From the NCBI GenBank assembly GCA_037447655.1, contig JBBHKE010003326.1:152144-216143 (forward strand): DNA of 64,000 nt, given 5' to 3'. Numbering within the stretch: the first letter of the stretch is position 1; the number at the start of each line of letters is the position of its first letter. The position numbers were made by a program, and so were the translations under genes. This document shows positions 52,229-63,957 of this stretch, piece after piece. The stretch is from Zygnema cylindricum. Its lineage: Eukaryota > Streptophyta > Zygnematophyceae > Zygnematales > Zygnemataceae. The notes under the pieces are model-generated. The model was not told the origin of the DNA and did no database searches. It saw only the letters and a program-made list of their open reading frames with translations.

Positions 52229-53341
52229 CTCCCTCTCCCTCTCCCCCCCTTCTTCCCTACCCTCTCCCTCTCCCATCTTCCCTCCCGTCTTCCCTCCCTC
52301 CCTCCCCTCCCCTCCTCTCCCCCCTTAACCCCTTCACCCCTTTACCCCCTCCCCTCCCCTCCCCTCCCCTCCCCTCCCCTCCCCTCCCCTCCCCTCCCCT
52401 CCCCTCCCCTCCCCTCCCCTCCCCTCCCCTCCCCTCCCCTCCCCTCCCCTCCCCTCCCCTCCCCTCCCCTCCCCTCCCCTCCTCTCCCCTCCCCTCCTCC
52501 CCTCTCCTCTCCCCTCCCCTCCCCTCCCCTCCCCTCCCCTCCCCTCCCCTCCCTTCTCCCCCTCCCTCCCTCCTCCCCTTCCCCTCCCTCCCTCCCTCCC
52601 TCCCCTTCCCTCCCTCCCTCCCTCCCTCCCTCCCTCCCCTCCCTCCCTCCCTCCCCTCCCTCCCTCCCTCCCTCCCTCCCTCCCTCCCCTCCCCTCCCTC
52701 CCTCCCTCCCTCCCTCCCTCCCTCCCTCCCTCCCCTCCCCTCCCTCCCCTCCCTCCCTCCCTCCCTCCCTCCCTCCCTCCCCTCCCCTCCCTCCCCCTCT
52801 CCCTCCCCTCCCTCCCTCCCTCCCTCCCTCCCTCCCTCCCTTCCCTCCCTCCCTCCCTCCCTCCCTCCCTCCCTCCCTCCCTCCCTCCCTCCCTCCCTCC
52901 CTCCCTCCCTCCCTCCCTCCCTCCCTCCCTCCCTCCCTCCCTCCCTCCCTCCCTCCCTCCCTCCCTCCCTCCCTCCCTCCCTCCCTCCCTCCCTCCCCTC
53001 CCCTCCCCTCCCCTCCCCTCCCTCCCTTCCCCCCTTCCCCCCTTCGGCCCCTCCCTCCCCTCCCCTCCCCTCCCCCCTTCCCCCCTTTCCCCCCCTTCCC
53101 CCCTTCCCCCCCTTCCCCCCCTTCCCCCCCTTCCCCCCCTTCCCCTCCCCTCCCCCCCTTCCCCCCCTTCCCCCCCTTCCCCCCCTTCCTCCCCTTCCCC
53201 CCCTTCCCCCCCTTCCCCCCCTTCCCCCCCTTCCCCCCCTTCCCCCCCTTCCCCCCCTTCCCCCTCCCCTCCCCCCTCCCCTTCCCTCCCTCCATCCCTC
53301 CCTCCCTCCCTCCCTCCCTCCCTCCATCCCTCCCCCCCCCC
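51854..53341 (+). repeat. 1.5-kb polypyrimidine/polypurine tract
   Basis: Plus strand almost only C and T. Successive zones: (CT)n, (CCCTCT)n from 51877 to 52196, mixed, (CCCCT)n from about 52347, (CCCT)n from about 52560 to 52996, TTCCCCCCC 9-mers from about 53080 to 53260, then CCCT again. A few A/G occur near 52256-52330, 53046 and 53293-53330. Very long open frames on both strands (Pro/Ser/Leu and Gly/Arg/Glu repeats) are artefacts of the missing stops. Confidence 0.95.
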
Positions 53342-53493
53342 GGCTAGCTTTGGCACACTTCTAAAAGAAAAACCAATTTATTTATAGATTTCCATCTTAT
53401 GGCATGATTCAATTTGGTTGCATTTGTATGGTCAAAGGAGCCATAACAAGTTTACAAATAGAACATTTACCTTATAATACTAACAATATTGTA

Positions 53494-53710
53494 CACCCTG
53501 TATTGCTATAATGGTTATTCAATTTTTTTCCACTTAATACATCTTTTCTCCGTACGTACTTGTCGAATTGTGGATCTGAAGGTTGCGATTGAAAGGTAAC
53601 ATTCTTAGCTTCCGATTGGCGGTCTCAAACTGAAAATCTGACAAGTGTGTACGGATAAAATATGTTTTAAGCGGCGAAAAAAACATTAACACTAATAGCA
53701 ATTCACGGTG
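53494..53710 (+). mobile_element. TA-target MITE, 217 bp
   Basis: Left end CACCCTGTATTGCTATAATG, inverted right end CACCGTGAATTGCTATTAGTG, flanked by TA (53492-53493, 53711-53712). The interior matches the MITE at 63129 in reverse orientation (GAGACCGCCAATCGGAGGCT). Confidence 0.7.
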
Positions 53711-53742
53711 TAGTGGCGACCCCTCTAGAAGCTCTAGGTCAA

Positions 53743-54057
53743 TCAAGTATCTAAGAGGGGTGAAATCCGGGTTTTATTCAGCTTAACGAAGGGCCAGCCG
53801 CTTGGTTCTCGCCAAGGTAAGTTCAGACTATTTGGGATAGTCCAAGCTATATTTAGCTCCGACGAGACGAGTCGCTCGAAGCTCCAAGGATTGGTCTCAC
53901 GTTTGTGAAACCCTCGGTATTCGTCAAATGGCCACAGTGAAGCCCTGAGAGCATTTATCATGTATTTTGTGATTTGTACAATGATCCGATATTGTTTGGA
54001 TACAACCTCAAACCCTGTTGGTATTCCGTACCAGGGGTTTGTGATTGTGCCAGACAT
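53743..54057 (-). CDS. Hypothetical open frame, 104 codons
   Basis: ATG to TGA-free TAG end, a balanced amino-acid composition unlike the low-complexity frames around it (WPFDEYRGFHKRETNPW, then WTIPNSLNLPWREPSGWP). No signal peptide, no domain recognised. It could be an exon or a transposon relic. Codon evidence alone cannot decide. Confidence 0.25.
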   Translation of the reverse strand: MSGTITNPWYGIPTGFEVVSKQYRIIVQITKYMINALRASLWPFDEYRGFHKRETNPWSFERLVSSELNIAWTIPNSLNLPWREPSGWPFVKLNKTRISPLLDT

Positions 54058-55729
54058 CCTCCTTTTAAATTTTAATATAACTTCAACATAACTTCAATAT
54101 TATGGATGAATGATGAGGCATGTATAATTTTAAAATATGTATATCTTGTAAGGTTGAGAGCTCGAAATTAAAGAAAGACAAAAAATGGAGAAACCTCTAC
54201 AGTAAATTTCCCATGTTTTTAGGATCTTTTGTCACGGAACTATATTTAAATTGACATTTTTCTTTTCATCAAAACTTGTCGTTGGAATTCGAGGGTTGAA
54301 CGAGGAGTGAGAGGCGCTTCCTATGAAGTAGGGGGTCAATTTTTTTTACCAAAGTCCCAACCTTACTATGTCGAAAAATAAGAATAAGTCTCGCTTCGAA
54401 AGTACGAACGGCTCGGACCAGACTCCAAAGAAGTCTCTTATGTCATATTTGAATAATGTGGCACCTAGGTTCTTATGTAGCTCTAGTCCATAGGCCGAAT
54501 CCATATTTCATTGTTGGATATTTTAAAGTTTGAAAAAAATATACAAACATGTAATAAAACGAAGATTCACATAGGTGAAAGTAAGAATTCAAGTCCACGG
54601 TGATACATTAACGTATGAAATTCGGTGCTATTCCGAGTTTTTTCCAAAAACAGTAATATCACTGAATATTTTGGCTAACCGTGACATAAAAGCTTCCCAT
54701 CCAGTCGAGGACGATTTTTCTTAGAAAGACGCGAAAACACAAGTAACAGGATCAAAAAAGTCCATACAAAATTGTACAAGAAATTAAATATAAAAAAACT
54801 GAAACTGAAACAACCCAAAAAAACCGACCTCAAAAAAAAAAAAACTAAAGTTGAGACAAACGAGAAAAACAGACCTCCACCCACTGGAGCTTATCAAATC
54901 AAAACCTTCCCGTGTAAGAATTACGACTAAAATTCCTGGTCAACACCATTGCTCCTTTTCAAATCTTGTCTCACTTTCTAAGTCTGCACCTTTTGCCTGA
55001 AGATCCTAATAGATGGTGGTCGCAGAGAGGGAGTAAGGCCGTCTCCAGAAGGTTGGTATTATGGATGAGGAGGGTGAGGAGGGACACGAGAAGGCGGGGA
55101 GTGAGGTGGAGGAGAGGGAATAAGATGTGACATCGTTGGAGGACGGGCGAGAGGACGGGAGGAACGAGGAGGTGGTGGAGGGAAGGAACGTACAGGTGGT
55201 GGTTTTTGCTGCACTACAAAAAAACGCGGGAAGAAGCACCATCGTCAAAAGCACAGTTTCTTGTCACAAAACCAACAATGTCTTTCAAATAGTTGAATTT
55301 GAGGACAGGAGTAAATGGACGGGGTATATAGTATGTAAAAAACACTCCAACATTTTTAACTTTATCTTTTTTGAAACATGTAGGCATAAGCCAAGGAAGA
55401 ATGGTTAAGTCTAAAGGAAAATACTTGAAGAAAAAATCAAAGGTGAGGAAGATGGGGATGATAAAATGAAGAGGAGGGAAGATAAGCATCGGCAAAGTTG
55501 AACAGATATGTGAGAGAATTTAGTTGGGTTTTGTAGAGCGCGATGGAGAGGGATGTAGCGAGTATGGCTTTATTTTAAAAAGGTTCACAGTATACGGGTG
55601 TTTTTTCTATATGTATAGATGTACTCCCTTTTTTATTTGTTAAACCAAATTTTAACATAAAGACCAACATTACCTTTTCACCCCGCTTCGTATTTCAAGC
55701 ATATAAACGTCTACAGATAACGTCATTTT
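54058..55729. other. Non-coding region with weak open frames
   Basis: Mostly AT-rich. A purine-rich part at 55060-55200 gives a minus-strand Ser/Pro-rich frame (55006-55254) and a plus frame (55127-55408); neither has a recognisable domain. No repeat terminus found. Confidence 0.35.
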
Positions 55730-56695
55730 TGTAACTTTGTGACTTCCATTGGTCCACAAAATGTCCATTGGTCCACAGAATGTCCAGCTTATATGAAGCC
55801 TCTAGGATAATATTTGCACTTTTGACTTTGGCAATGAATAAGAGCCACCCTGGCACGCAAAAACTCTGACCGGCTACACCCCTATGTTGCGTGGACTCCT
55901 TTGAGTTTGCAGCAAAAAGAATCACTGAAATTGCTCACCCGAGCATTAAGTTATGGCCGGCCAAAGATGGCCTATAAATACAAAAGCACTCTGGGAGAGA
56001 GGTGGCTACCTTGATTTTTCCTAAGTCCTAAGCTCCCTCTCTAAACCTACTACTAGTGTACCCTAACCAATCAAATGATTGTAAGGTACAAGAAGGTACA
56101 GGTACCACTGTACTTCTTGTACGGCCATAGTACCGCATGGTCGCTTCGCTGACGCATGTTAGTTCCCGAGCCGTAGTTGCTCCCCCCGTCATATCCGCCG
56201 TCCAACCATATCGCGCCACATGTTGTCTGCCAACATTGGCTTGCCAACCGCCAAATGTCTACTCGGGAATTTCGGCTCCTCTGCAAGGCGTTGATCGCGA
56301 ACGACATTTGATTTCGTCCGTTGAAAATTAAATGTCGTTTCGTATGGTACAGTATTTCGTGCGGCAATGTACGTTTCACATTCATATTGTTTGTATATGT
56401 CGTCGCGTTTTTATTTATATATTTATCACATACAATCTACAAAATGTTTCATGAAGACTTGTTGGACAAGGCGAAGGGCTACGCCGTACGAGAATTATCC
56501 ATAGGTCACAGATGAAATCCTGCTATTGGCAGGCTTTCTTTTGCAGGGGCTTTATCTTCTGTCTGTCTTCCTACCTACCTTCTTGCATGCCTGAGACCGC
56601 CATGGCTGCCTGCTAGTTCTCAGTGATTACGACAAGTATGAGAACTATAGAATAACCATAAACAAAAAAGATAGAATATAAAATACCTTTTTTCA
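55730..56695 (-). repeat. 3' LTR of Copia-4
   Basis: 966 bp and clearly similar to 61088-62025. Differences include a ~20-bp duplication of TGTCCATTGGTCCACA (about 55755-55790) and many substitutions. It also retains the ATG (ATGGAAGTCACAAAG). Confidence 0.85.
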
Positions 56696-57352
56696 AAAAC
56701 CCTTTATTTTCTAGTCTATATTTTGCTTCAATCCACACTTCTCCCTACAATTTATCAATTTGGGAGAAGGAACCGGCTTAGTCATCATATCTGCTACAAT
56801 TTCTCCATCCGGTTTATATTCCAAACTAATTATTTTATTCTCAACCTTCTCTCTAACAAAGCTCAACCGAATGTCCATATGCTTTACTTTAAAGTGATGC
56901 TTAGGATTTGCTGTAGTTGCAATCGCAGCTTAATTATCACAAAATATCTTTTGCACTCCACTTTTCATATATCTAAGTTCTTGAAGCAAAGATTTCACCC
57001 TCATTAATTCTTTCACAGCCGAAAAAGAGGCTATATACTCAGCCTCCATGGTGGAATGAGCAATCACCTTTTGTTGCTTACTGCTCCAACAACAAGCCTC
57101 ATTCCCAACATACAACACATACCTAGAAGTACACCTCCTCATCGGAGCATCCCCATAAGTGGCATCACTCCAAGTGGTGATGTCAGTATTATCCCCTTCG
57201 AAATGCAACCATAGATTTCTCGTTCCTTTCAAGTATCGCATGACCCTTTTTGCCGCTTCCCAATCTTTTTTCCTAGGATCATTCAGACTCCTACTTAATA
57301 TCCCTACAGCTGTTGCTATATTAGGATTAGTACATTTCATAAAATAAATCAA
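56696..57352 (-). pseudogene. Copia-4 RNase H
   Basis: IYFMKCTNPNIATAVGILSR, TWSDATYGDAPM, STMEAEYIAS, FCDN followed by TAA where Gln is expected (CDNQAAIA), then KHHFKVKHMDIRLSFVREKV and CREKCGL. Polypurine-like AAATAAAGGG precedes the 3' LTR. Confidence 0.8.
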
Positions 57353-58331
57353 ACTACCGACAACCTATCTGTATGAAATAGTTTGCATAAACTCATCTTT
57401 CTCAAGTCCTAACTCATTATCCAAGATTAAGACTCCCTCTTTTGAGCTCCTCTCATTTCTCTTCTTTATATCCATTCGAGTTGTACAACTCTTTGCTTAA
57501 TCCATTTGATTTTTTTCTTAAGAATGTTTTCTATTGCTTCCTTTTAAGTTAGTTTAATTGTTTTCTTCTCTTTATCCCTCTCCATCTGAATTCCCAAAAT
57601 ATACTTTGCTTCCCCCAAGTCCTTCGTTTCGAATCTACTCTTTAGATCCTTTTTCAATCCATTAATTTTCTCCATTGATTTACTCAAAACAAGCAAATCA
57701 TCAACATAGAACGCAATGAAAATTATACCTTCCTCGTCCTCAAATAGATAGATGGAATGATCCGAACTGATTCGGATATATCCCAAACTAGTCAAAAACT
57801 CGTCTAGCTTCTTGTTCCATTGGCTTGGAGCTTACTTTGGTCTATAAAGAGACTTTATCAATATGCACACCTTACTTTCTTCTCCTTTTTCCACAAATCC
57901 TTCCGGTTGTCGCATAAAGATCTCTTTTTCTAATTCTCCGTGTAACAAAGCGGTTTTAACGTCTATCTGGTGAACTTCCATGTCTTCCGCTGCCGCTACA
58001 ATAAGTAGAATCTGGACGGAGGGAAATCTTACAATCGGAGCGAAAGTCTCCTCATAATCGATTCCCTCCTTTTGTGTGAACCTCTTTGCCACTTATCTGG
58101 CCTTGTATCGCTCGATAGTGTTATCCGGATTGAGTTTCAACTTAAATACCCACTTGCATTCTATCGGCTTTTTGTCCGGAGGACAATCCACCAACTCCCA
58201 TGTGTTTGCTTCCATAATGGAAGCCATCTCATCATTAATGGCTATAATCCATCTACCACGCTCTTGACTATTAAGTGCTTCCGAGTAAGTCTGGGGTTCG
58301 CTCAAATGTGACAGCTTAGTTACCTTGTTTT
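57353..58331 (-). pseudogene. Copia-4 reverse transcriptase, broken
   Basis: ECKWVFKLKLNPDNTIERYK, a stop in place of the Leu codon of RLVAK, then FTQKEGIDYEETFAPIVRF, HQIDVKTALLHGELE, a stop in KSLYxxKxAP, and the catalytic YVDD at 57697-57708. After EAKYILGIQ a TAA follows LT, with more stops to 57353. Confidence 0.8.
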
Positions 58332-59609
58332 TCACTTATCCTCTTGAAGTCTCTTGCTGCTTCTCCTTCCTCCTTCAAACTTCGACGCTTGAATGGAGGG
58401 TAATCTCGGATTTCTTGGAACAACTTCATCTTCTCCCCTATCCGTAGAGTCTATCTCCGGATGTTCATCGTCCATTTCCAGTCTTTCCTGGTTTTCTTCC
58501 TTGATTTCAAACATAATTTGTGACTCCAAGAGAGGGTCATTCTCGGTCAGATTTTTCTCTTCCAATGCAAGGTCAGGGTGAACCGAAGTTTGGTAAGAAG
58601 AATCTGAATCTAACTCATTTTCGGATTTGATTCTATTCTTAACCGGTTTAGTGTATTTAAAGTGATCTATGGACTTTCTTTCATCCATAACTACCAAGTG
58701 TTTTACTAGGATGATGTCTTCTCTTCGTAGATCATAAACTCTATATCCTTTTACATTTTCATCATACCCAAGTAGGTATCCCGGCTTCCCCCTTGCATCT
58801 AACTTCCAATCAGATTTTTTTGTGTTTAGACTAAACACTTGACTTCCGAACACCTTTAAGTGTGAAATATTAGGTTTTCTCCTGGTCCATCTTTCATAAG
58901 GTGTTTGTCCTTTTACCCCAGAGGTAAGGACTCTATTTTTGAGATAGTTAGCACAATTCATAGCTTCTGCCCAAAAACTTTTTTTTATCTTTTTATCCGA
59001 CAACATATTATGGGCACTATCACTTAATGTCTGATTTAGTCTCTCGGCTACACCGTTTTGTTCTGGATTCTTTGGAACAATCTTTTGGTGTTCAACCCCT
59101 TCCTCTTTCAAAAATTCCTCAAATTCATTAGACGTGTATTCCCCCCCATTATCACTCCTCACTCTCTTTACAAGTGTCTCATGAAGCTTTTCACTGCATG
59201 CTTTATACTCCTTAAAGTAAGCCGAAGCCTTAGATTTATTTTTCAAGAAATATACTCTAGAGTATATAGACCAATCATTTGTGATAGTAAGCATAAATAT
59301 TTTCCCTCCAACTGATGGCGCTTTGGCCGGTCCCCATATGTCAGTATGAACTAGATCTAAGACCTTTTCACCCTTGTATGTTGCGGTTTTTGGAAAAGAC
59401 AATCTATGGGCCTTTCCTTGGGCACATCCATTAGAATCATCCAAATTCTCATTGTCTCCAAAATGTATTCTCTCAACCACACCCGTTTTCTTCAATTCTT
59501 TCAATCTATCTAGATGCACATGTCCCAATCTTTTATGCCACATCATTAAATCACTTACACCGGCATAGTAAACTCCCGTCTTTCCATTACTCAAATTCAG
59601 CCTAAACAT
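58332..59609 (-). pseudogene. Copia-4 integrase, open frame of 425 codons
   Basis: MMWHKRLGH keeps the two His of the zinc finger, but the first Cys is Ser (DDSNGCAQGK against DCSGCAQGK). The DDE triad is complete: LVHTD, VRSDNGGEYTS and PEQNGVAERLNQT. It continues with QTPYERWTRRKPNISHLKVF, GYLLGYDENVKGY and an acidic linker ending RRSSKRLQEDK. The longest retrotransposon frame in the window, but disconnected from the rest of pol by a stop. Confidence 0.8.
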
Positions 59610-59950
59610 TCATTGGCTACCCTTTTCAGCTATGAAGTACACTTCATTCTCATAGCTAGCAACAAAGACTCCTTTTTTAGTACTAGTCTCAAAACCCTTA
59701 TCATCTAAGACCGACGTAGAGATAAGATTCTTGTTCAACTTTGAAATAAAAAGAACATCAGAGAAAGTGACTATGGATGCCTTTCCATCAACTAAGACTC
59801 TCAGATCCACAGATCCCACTAAATTAGTGGTTACTATTCTCCCATCCCCATACTCTATCTCTACAGTAAGGATCTTTCTCATTTTGGTAATCAATGGTTT
59901 TTCTCTACACATATGCATAGAGGTTCTTGAAACAATAATCCATCATTCTT
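59610..59950 (-). pseudogene. Copia-4 protease, active site lost
   Basis: Aligned with WIVDLGASMHMC of Copia-1, this copy reads WIIVSRTSMHMC, so the catalytic Asp and the Gly are replaced. The rest (VEIEYGDGRIVTT, LVDGKASIVTFSDVLF, NLISTSVLDDKGF) is well conserved. Ends at a stop just before the integrase frame. Confidence 0.75.
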
Positions 59951-61107
59951 TAAGAACTTCTCTTACTCCATCAAAAGCACATTTTTTCCTCCTTGGAATC
60001 TCCGCCTCACCTTTCACCTCCAGCTCTTCGTTGAGGAGTTCTTTATCGTCCTCATCGGAATCCTCTCCGATGACTTGTGTTGCCACAAACGCCTTTTTTT
60101 CTTTGCAGCTGGTTTTTCGACCTTTTCCTCCTTCAATCTCAGCTCTGTCAGTTTAATACACTCCGCCATGTAATGTCCCGACTTCTTACAAAAGTGGCAA
60201 AGCCCCTTCGAAGGCCTCGATCCACAACATTCAGATTAATTTCCTCTTCCTCCTCCACCATAGTTTCCATAAGGTTTCTTGGAATCCTTATCTCCCGAAT
60301 TAGTTCTAGCAGCCAATGCCTGAACACTCTTTCCTCCATTCATAATCTCAATTTTGCTTTCCTGAACCAAAATCATTCCCACAACGAAGTTCTACATCCA
60401 TCGATGATCTGGCAAGTCTTGAACCCTTTAACAATGTTTTCATAATCATAAGGGAGTTTCATGAACAAAGTATTCACCTTCTCTTTTTCGGTCTCCCTTT
60501 TTCCTGCACTCTCCAACTCCATAGATAACCTGGCCAAGTCATTACAAAAATCTAACATCTTTCCCCCTTTGCACACATATGCCTATACTTTCTAATCTGC
60601 CTGCTTTTGCCGCTGAATCGTACCACTCTTGTAAATGTTGACAAGAGCCTCCCACAACTCGTACGCCCTGTCCAAATGAAGATGAGGTGTAGCCACTACT
60701 TCGGTGAGACGCTCGAGAATAAAATGAGTCGCCACTCTATTATTGAAATCCCAGATTTCATTATCATTAGCCTCGGTTTTCTAAACATCTACTACCGGAA
60801 CCGATCCAGTAGGCATCGGTGTGAGTTTCTCCTTTCCCTTCTTCTTCCGTCTGTCTGAAACGATGCTTTATCCAACATCCTCTACCACCTCTGCCCCAGC
60901 AAATCCTCCTGTGAACCGAGATCCTCCAAACCCTGGTGGAACTCCCAATTTTGAGGATGGCCGAAGGACACGACCACTCACAATGCCCCATAGCCGTTTT
61001 TCAAACAATGCACCCCTCATCATGGTATCCCTACAAAAGAACCTTGTTCCATTAGAATTGGGCACCCTAGATGGTGGGCCCATAAACTGTAACTCTGTGA
61101 CCTCCAT
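59951..61107 (-). pseudogene. Copia-4 gag, multiply frameshifted
   Basis: Starts MEVTELQ in the LTR and reads on through the primer-binding site (MGPPSRV), then the frame shifts after about 80 codons. Later pieces in other frames include KGGKMLDFCNDLARLSMELE (60373-60576) and a CX2CX4HX4C knuckle (CHFCKKSGHYMAEC) at about 60165-60206, followed by an acidic tail. Confidence 0.75.
61073..61087 (-). promoter_or_regulatory. Primer-binding site of Copia-4
   Basis: Plus-strand text GGTGGGCCCATAAAC next to the LTR: 14 of 15 bases agree with the initiator tRNA-Met anticodon arm GGTGGGCCCATAACC. Confidence 0.75.
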
Positions 61108-62025
61108 TGGTCCACAGAATGTCCAGCATATATGAAGCCTCTAGGATAATATTGGCACTTTTGAGTTTGGCAATGAATAAGTGCCACCCTGGCACGCAAA
61201 AACTTTGAAAGACTACACTCGTGTGTAGTTTGGACTCCCTTGAGTTTGCAGCAAAAAGAATCAGTGAAATTGCTCACCCGAGCATTAAGTTATGGCCGCC
61301 CAAAGATGGCCTGTAAATAGAGAAGCACTATGGGAGAGAGGCGGCTTCCTTGATTTTTCCTAAGTCCTAAACTCCCTCTCTAAACCTACTACTAGTGTAC
61401 CCTAACCAATCAAATGCCTGTAAGGTACGAGAAGGTACAAGTACTGCTGTACTTCATGTACGACCATATTACGGTATGGCCGCTCCGCTGACGTGTGTCA
61501 GTTACTGAGCCGTAGTTGCCCCCCCCTGTAATATCAGCCGTCTAACCATATCGCGCCACGTGTCTTCCGCCTACATTGGCTTGCACTCCGGAATTTTGGA
61601 TCCTTTCCGAGCCGTCGATCGCCAACGATATTTGATTTCGTCCGTTGAAAATTAAATGTCGTTTCGTATGGTACAGTATTTTGTGTTGTACTATTCGTTT
61701 CACGTTCATATTGTTTCGTATATGTTGTCGTGTTTTTATTTATATATTTATCACATACAATGTTTGTAATGTTTCATCAAGACTTGTTGGATAAGGCGAA
61801 CAGTTAAGCCTTTTGAAAATAATCCATAGGTCACAGGATCAATTCCTACTGCTGGCAGGCTTTCTTTTGCAGGGGCTTTGTCTTCTGTCTGTTTTCATAC
61901 CTTCCTACCTTCCTGTCTGCTTGAGACAGCCATGGCTGCCTGCTAGTTCTCAGTGACTACGACAAGTATGAGAACTATAGAATAAGTATAGACAAAAAAG
62001 ATAGAGTGTAAAATACCTTTTTTCA
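61088..62025 (-). repeat. 5' LTR of Copia-4
   Basis: 938 bp. Reads (minus) TGAAAAAAGGTATTTTA to GAGTTACA. It contains the gag ATG at 61107 (minus), 20 bases before the LTR end. Confidence 0.85.
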
Positions 62026-63128
62026 CTGAATCTTGAATTTGAAAATTTTAGACTATGATTACGGAGATCGTTTCAAACTCTATCTGTAATAGTTTTCAAT
62101 AAGTCATCGTTCCCATACGCACAAGGTATTTTATAAATACTTGAGAGTGTTCAAATGATACTCTTGTATTCACAAATAAAGCCAAGATTGGCACAAAAGG
62201 ACCTATAAATTGAAATACAAAATTTTAGGCAATGACTATGAAAATAACTTCAAACTACCAACTTTCACAATTCGAAGGATTTCACTATTGAAGTAGTACA
62301 ACACTTCAGGACACACAGTGGAAGTATAAAATACTCGTACATCACCACCAAATAAGTGGTTGACCAAATACACATGTATTCAGCCGAGTATTTTCTCCAC
62401 TCTTACAATTGTTACTTCCTCTCAGAGTTAAACACATCCCTTCTGTACTGTACAATGCGCAACACTACTGCACACGCTCCAGTTACACCCCTATATAGTA
62501 CACACGCTTCACTAATAGACATACGACAAACATTCAATGAGCGCCAACTAAAGGACAAACATCTACGCCAAATTAGACATTATTCCACCGAAACGAAATG
62601 TGCGCTAGACCAAAAGCACTGTACCGTACCACTTCTTACGGTAAAACAAAACTATATATAGTACGAAATAAAACAAGACATAGGCAGAACGTACTAAATC
62701 GAGCGGCACATATATTGCACGAACCATTTCGATATGCCGATTCGTTCAATGTTGAGTTTCCGTATTCTTCATAATTTTTTTAAGTATTTTGAATATTCAA
62801 ATCAACCTCTTATTTCTTATCTTAAAAATAAAATATTCGCCACTTTGAAGGGAACATTTTTTTATTGAAACTTCTATGTCTGTCCATGAATCTTATAAAC
62901 TGGTAGATTTTGAACGTTTGGGTTTAATTTATTGTCAAAACTTTTAACACTAGCGGAATTTTTCGACAAAAAGAATGTTTTTTTTGTTGGTCGATAAATT
63001 TGAGGATCAGAAATTTGATGTTCGCGGAATACGCAAGCGGAAAGTTTGACCTCCAACAAACTTCTGAAGGATAAACTTGACATCTGCAGATGTTGTGCGA
63101 AAAGAATCTATATATTTATAAAATCGGC
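62026..63128. other. Non-coding region
   Basis: AT-rich. An open frame of 101 codons at 62356-62661 has no recognisable feature and sits in sequence with repeated CACAC/GTAC words. No repeat terminus found. Confidence 0.35.
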
Positions 63129-63337
63129 GTGATCCTGTATCGCTGTTAGTGTTAATAATTTTTTCGCCACTCAAAACAACTTTTCTCCGTCCTATTTCAA
63201 TTTGAGACCGCCAATCGGAGGCTGAGAATCTTACCTTTCAATCGCAACCGTCAGATCCACAAATCTACATGTATCTACGAAGAAATAATGTTTGAAGAGA
63301 TGAAAAAAAACATTTACACTAATAACGAGTAACAGTG
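63129..63337 (-). mobile_element. TA-target MITE, degraded, about 209 bp
   Basis: Left TCCTGTATCGCTGTTAGTG and inverted right CACTGTTACTCGTTATTAGTG, right flank TA; the left TA is gone. The interior is homologous, in reverse, to 53494-53710. Confidence 0.55.
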
Positions 63338-63886
63338 TAGTTTCTACAGCCAGATAATTACAAGAATCTTACTTCCATCTTATCAAATACAACTAAAAAT
63401 ATTATTGCTGGATAAAACTAATATCTATGGAAATTCTTAACATGATGGTCATCACGGTTACCATGGATTATCTAGAATTTTACGTTTATTCTAAAATGCC
63501 AAGGACTATCTTCTTGTTAAAAAATTTAAATTTATTTCAGAAAACGAAATTAGCCTTGGAGAAAAAAATTTGTGAGAGCAAATGATGTCATCGATGTTTA
63601 GTAACGAAAAAATTGTTGAATTTATTATCAAATTTTAAACTATTACTATTAGTTTGCAGATTGTACACTTGTATTTTAAAAATTATTAAAATATCAATTG
63701 AATAATACTTCTTTTCATTCAGTGAGATGCCACCATGAATGTCTTATTAGTAAAAGAGCAAGCCCAGGTATAGAAAAAAAAATCGCAGTTTCCTTTAATT
63801 TCCTTTTAAGGCAATTTCCTAATAAGACACTCTAGTGTGCGACTTGTGAATGGAGAACATACAATTTAGTAAGGAAAAATGTGAAG

Positions 63887-63957
63887 ATGGACGAGGGAAT
63901 GTTTGAACGCTTCAAGAGTTTCTCAAAACACAAGGAGATGATGGAGATGGAGGTGTA
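63887..63957 (+). CDS. Possible first exon running toward the window end
   Basis: ATG GAC GAG GGA ATG begins a short frame (MDEGMFERFKSFSKHKEMM) that reaches GGAGGT/GTAAGT, a perfect donor consensus, at 63957. With only about 24 codons and nothing downstream to join to, this is very tentative. Confidence 0.15.

Larger units (their letters stand above)
55730..62025 (-). mobile_element. Copia-4: family A Ty1/copia element with both LTRs
   Basis: Minus-strand element: 5' LTR 62025-61088, primer-binding site, gag, protease, integrase, RT, RNase H, 3' LTR 56695-55730. It is the only family A copy here with both LTRs. Coding is broken by frameshifts and stops although the integrase frame remains open for 425 codons. 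The 5-bp flanks do not match, so no target duplication is visible. Confidence 0.9.

Noticed and set aside
51827-53364. Open frames of 300-500 codons on both strands (Pro/Ser/Leu or Gly/Arg/Glu repeats)
   Set aside because: They are only translations of a C/T simple repeat, which contains almost no stop codons in any frame.
55006-55408. Genes from the overlapping frames near 55.0-55.4 kb
   Set aside because: Opposite-strand overlapping frames over a purine-rich segment, no domain, no splice evidence.
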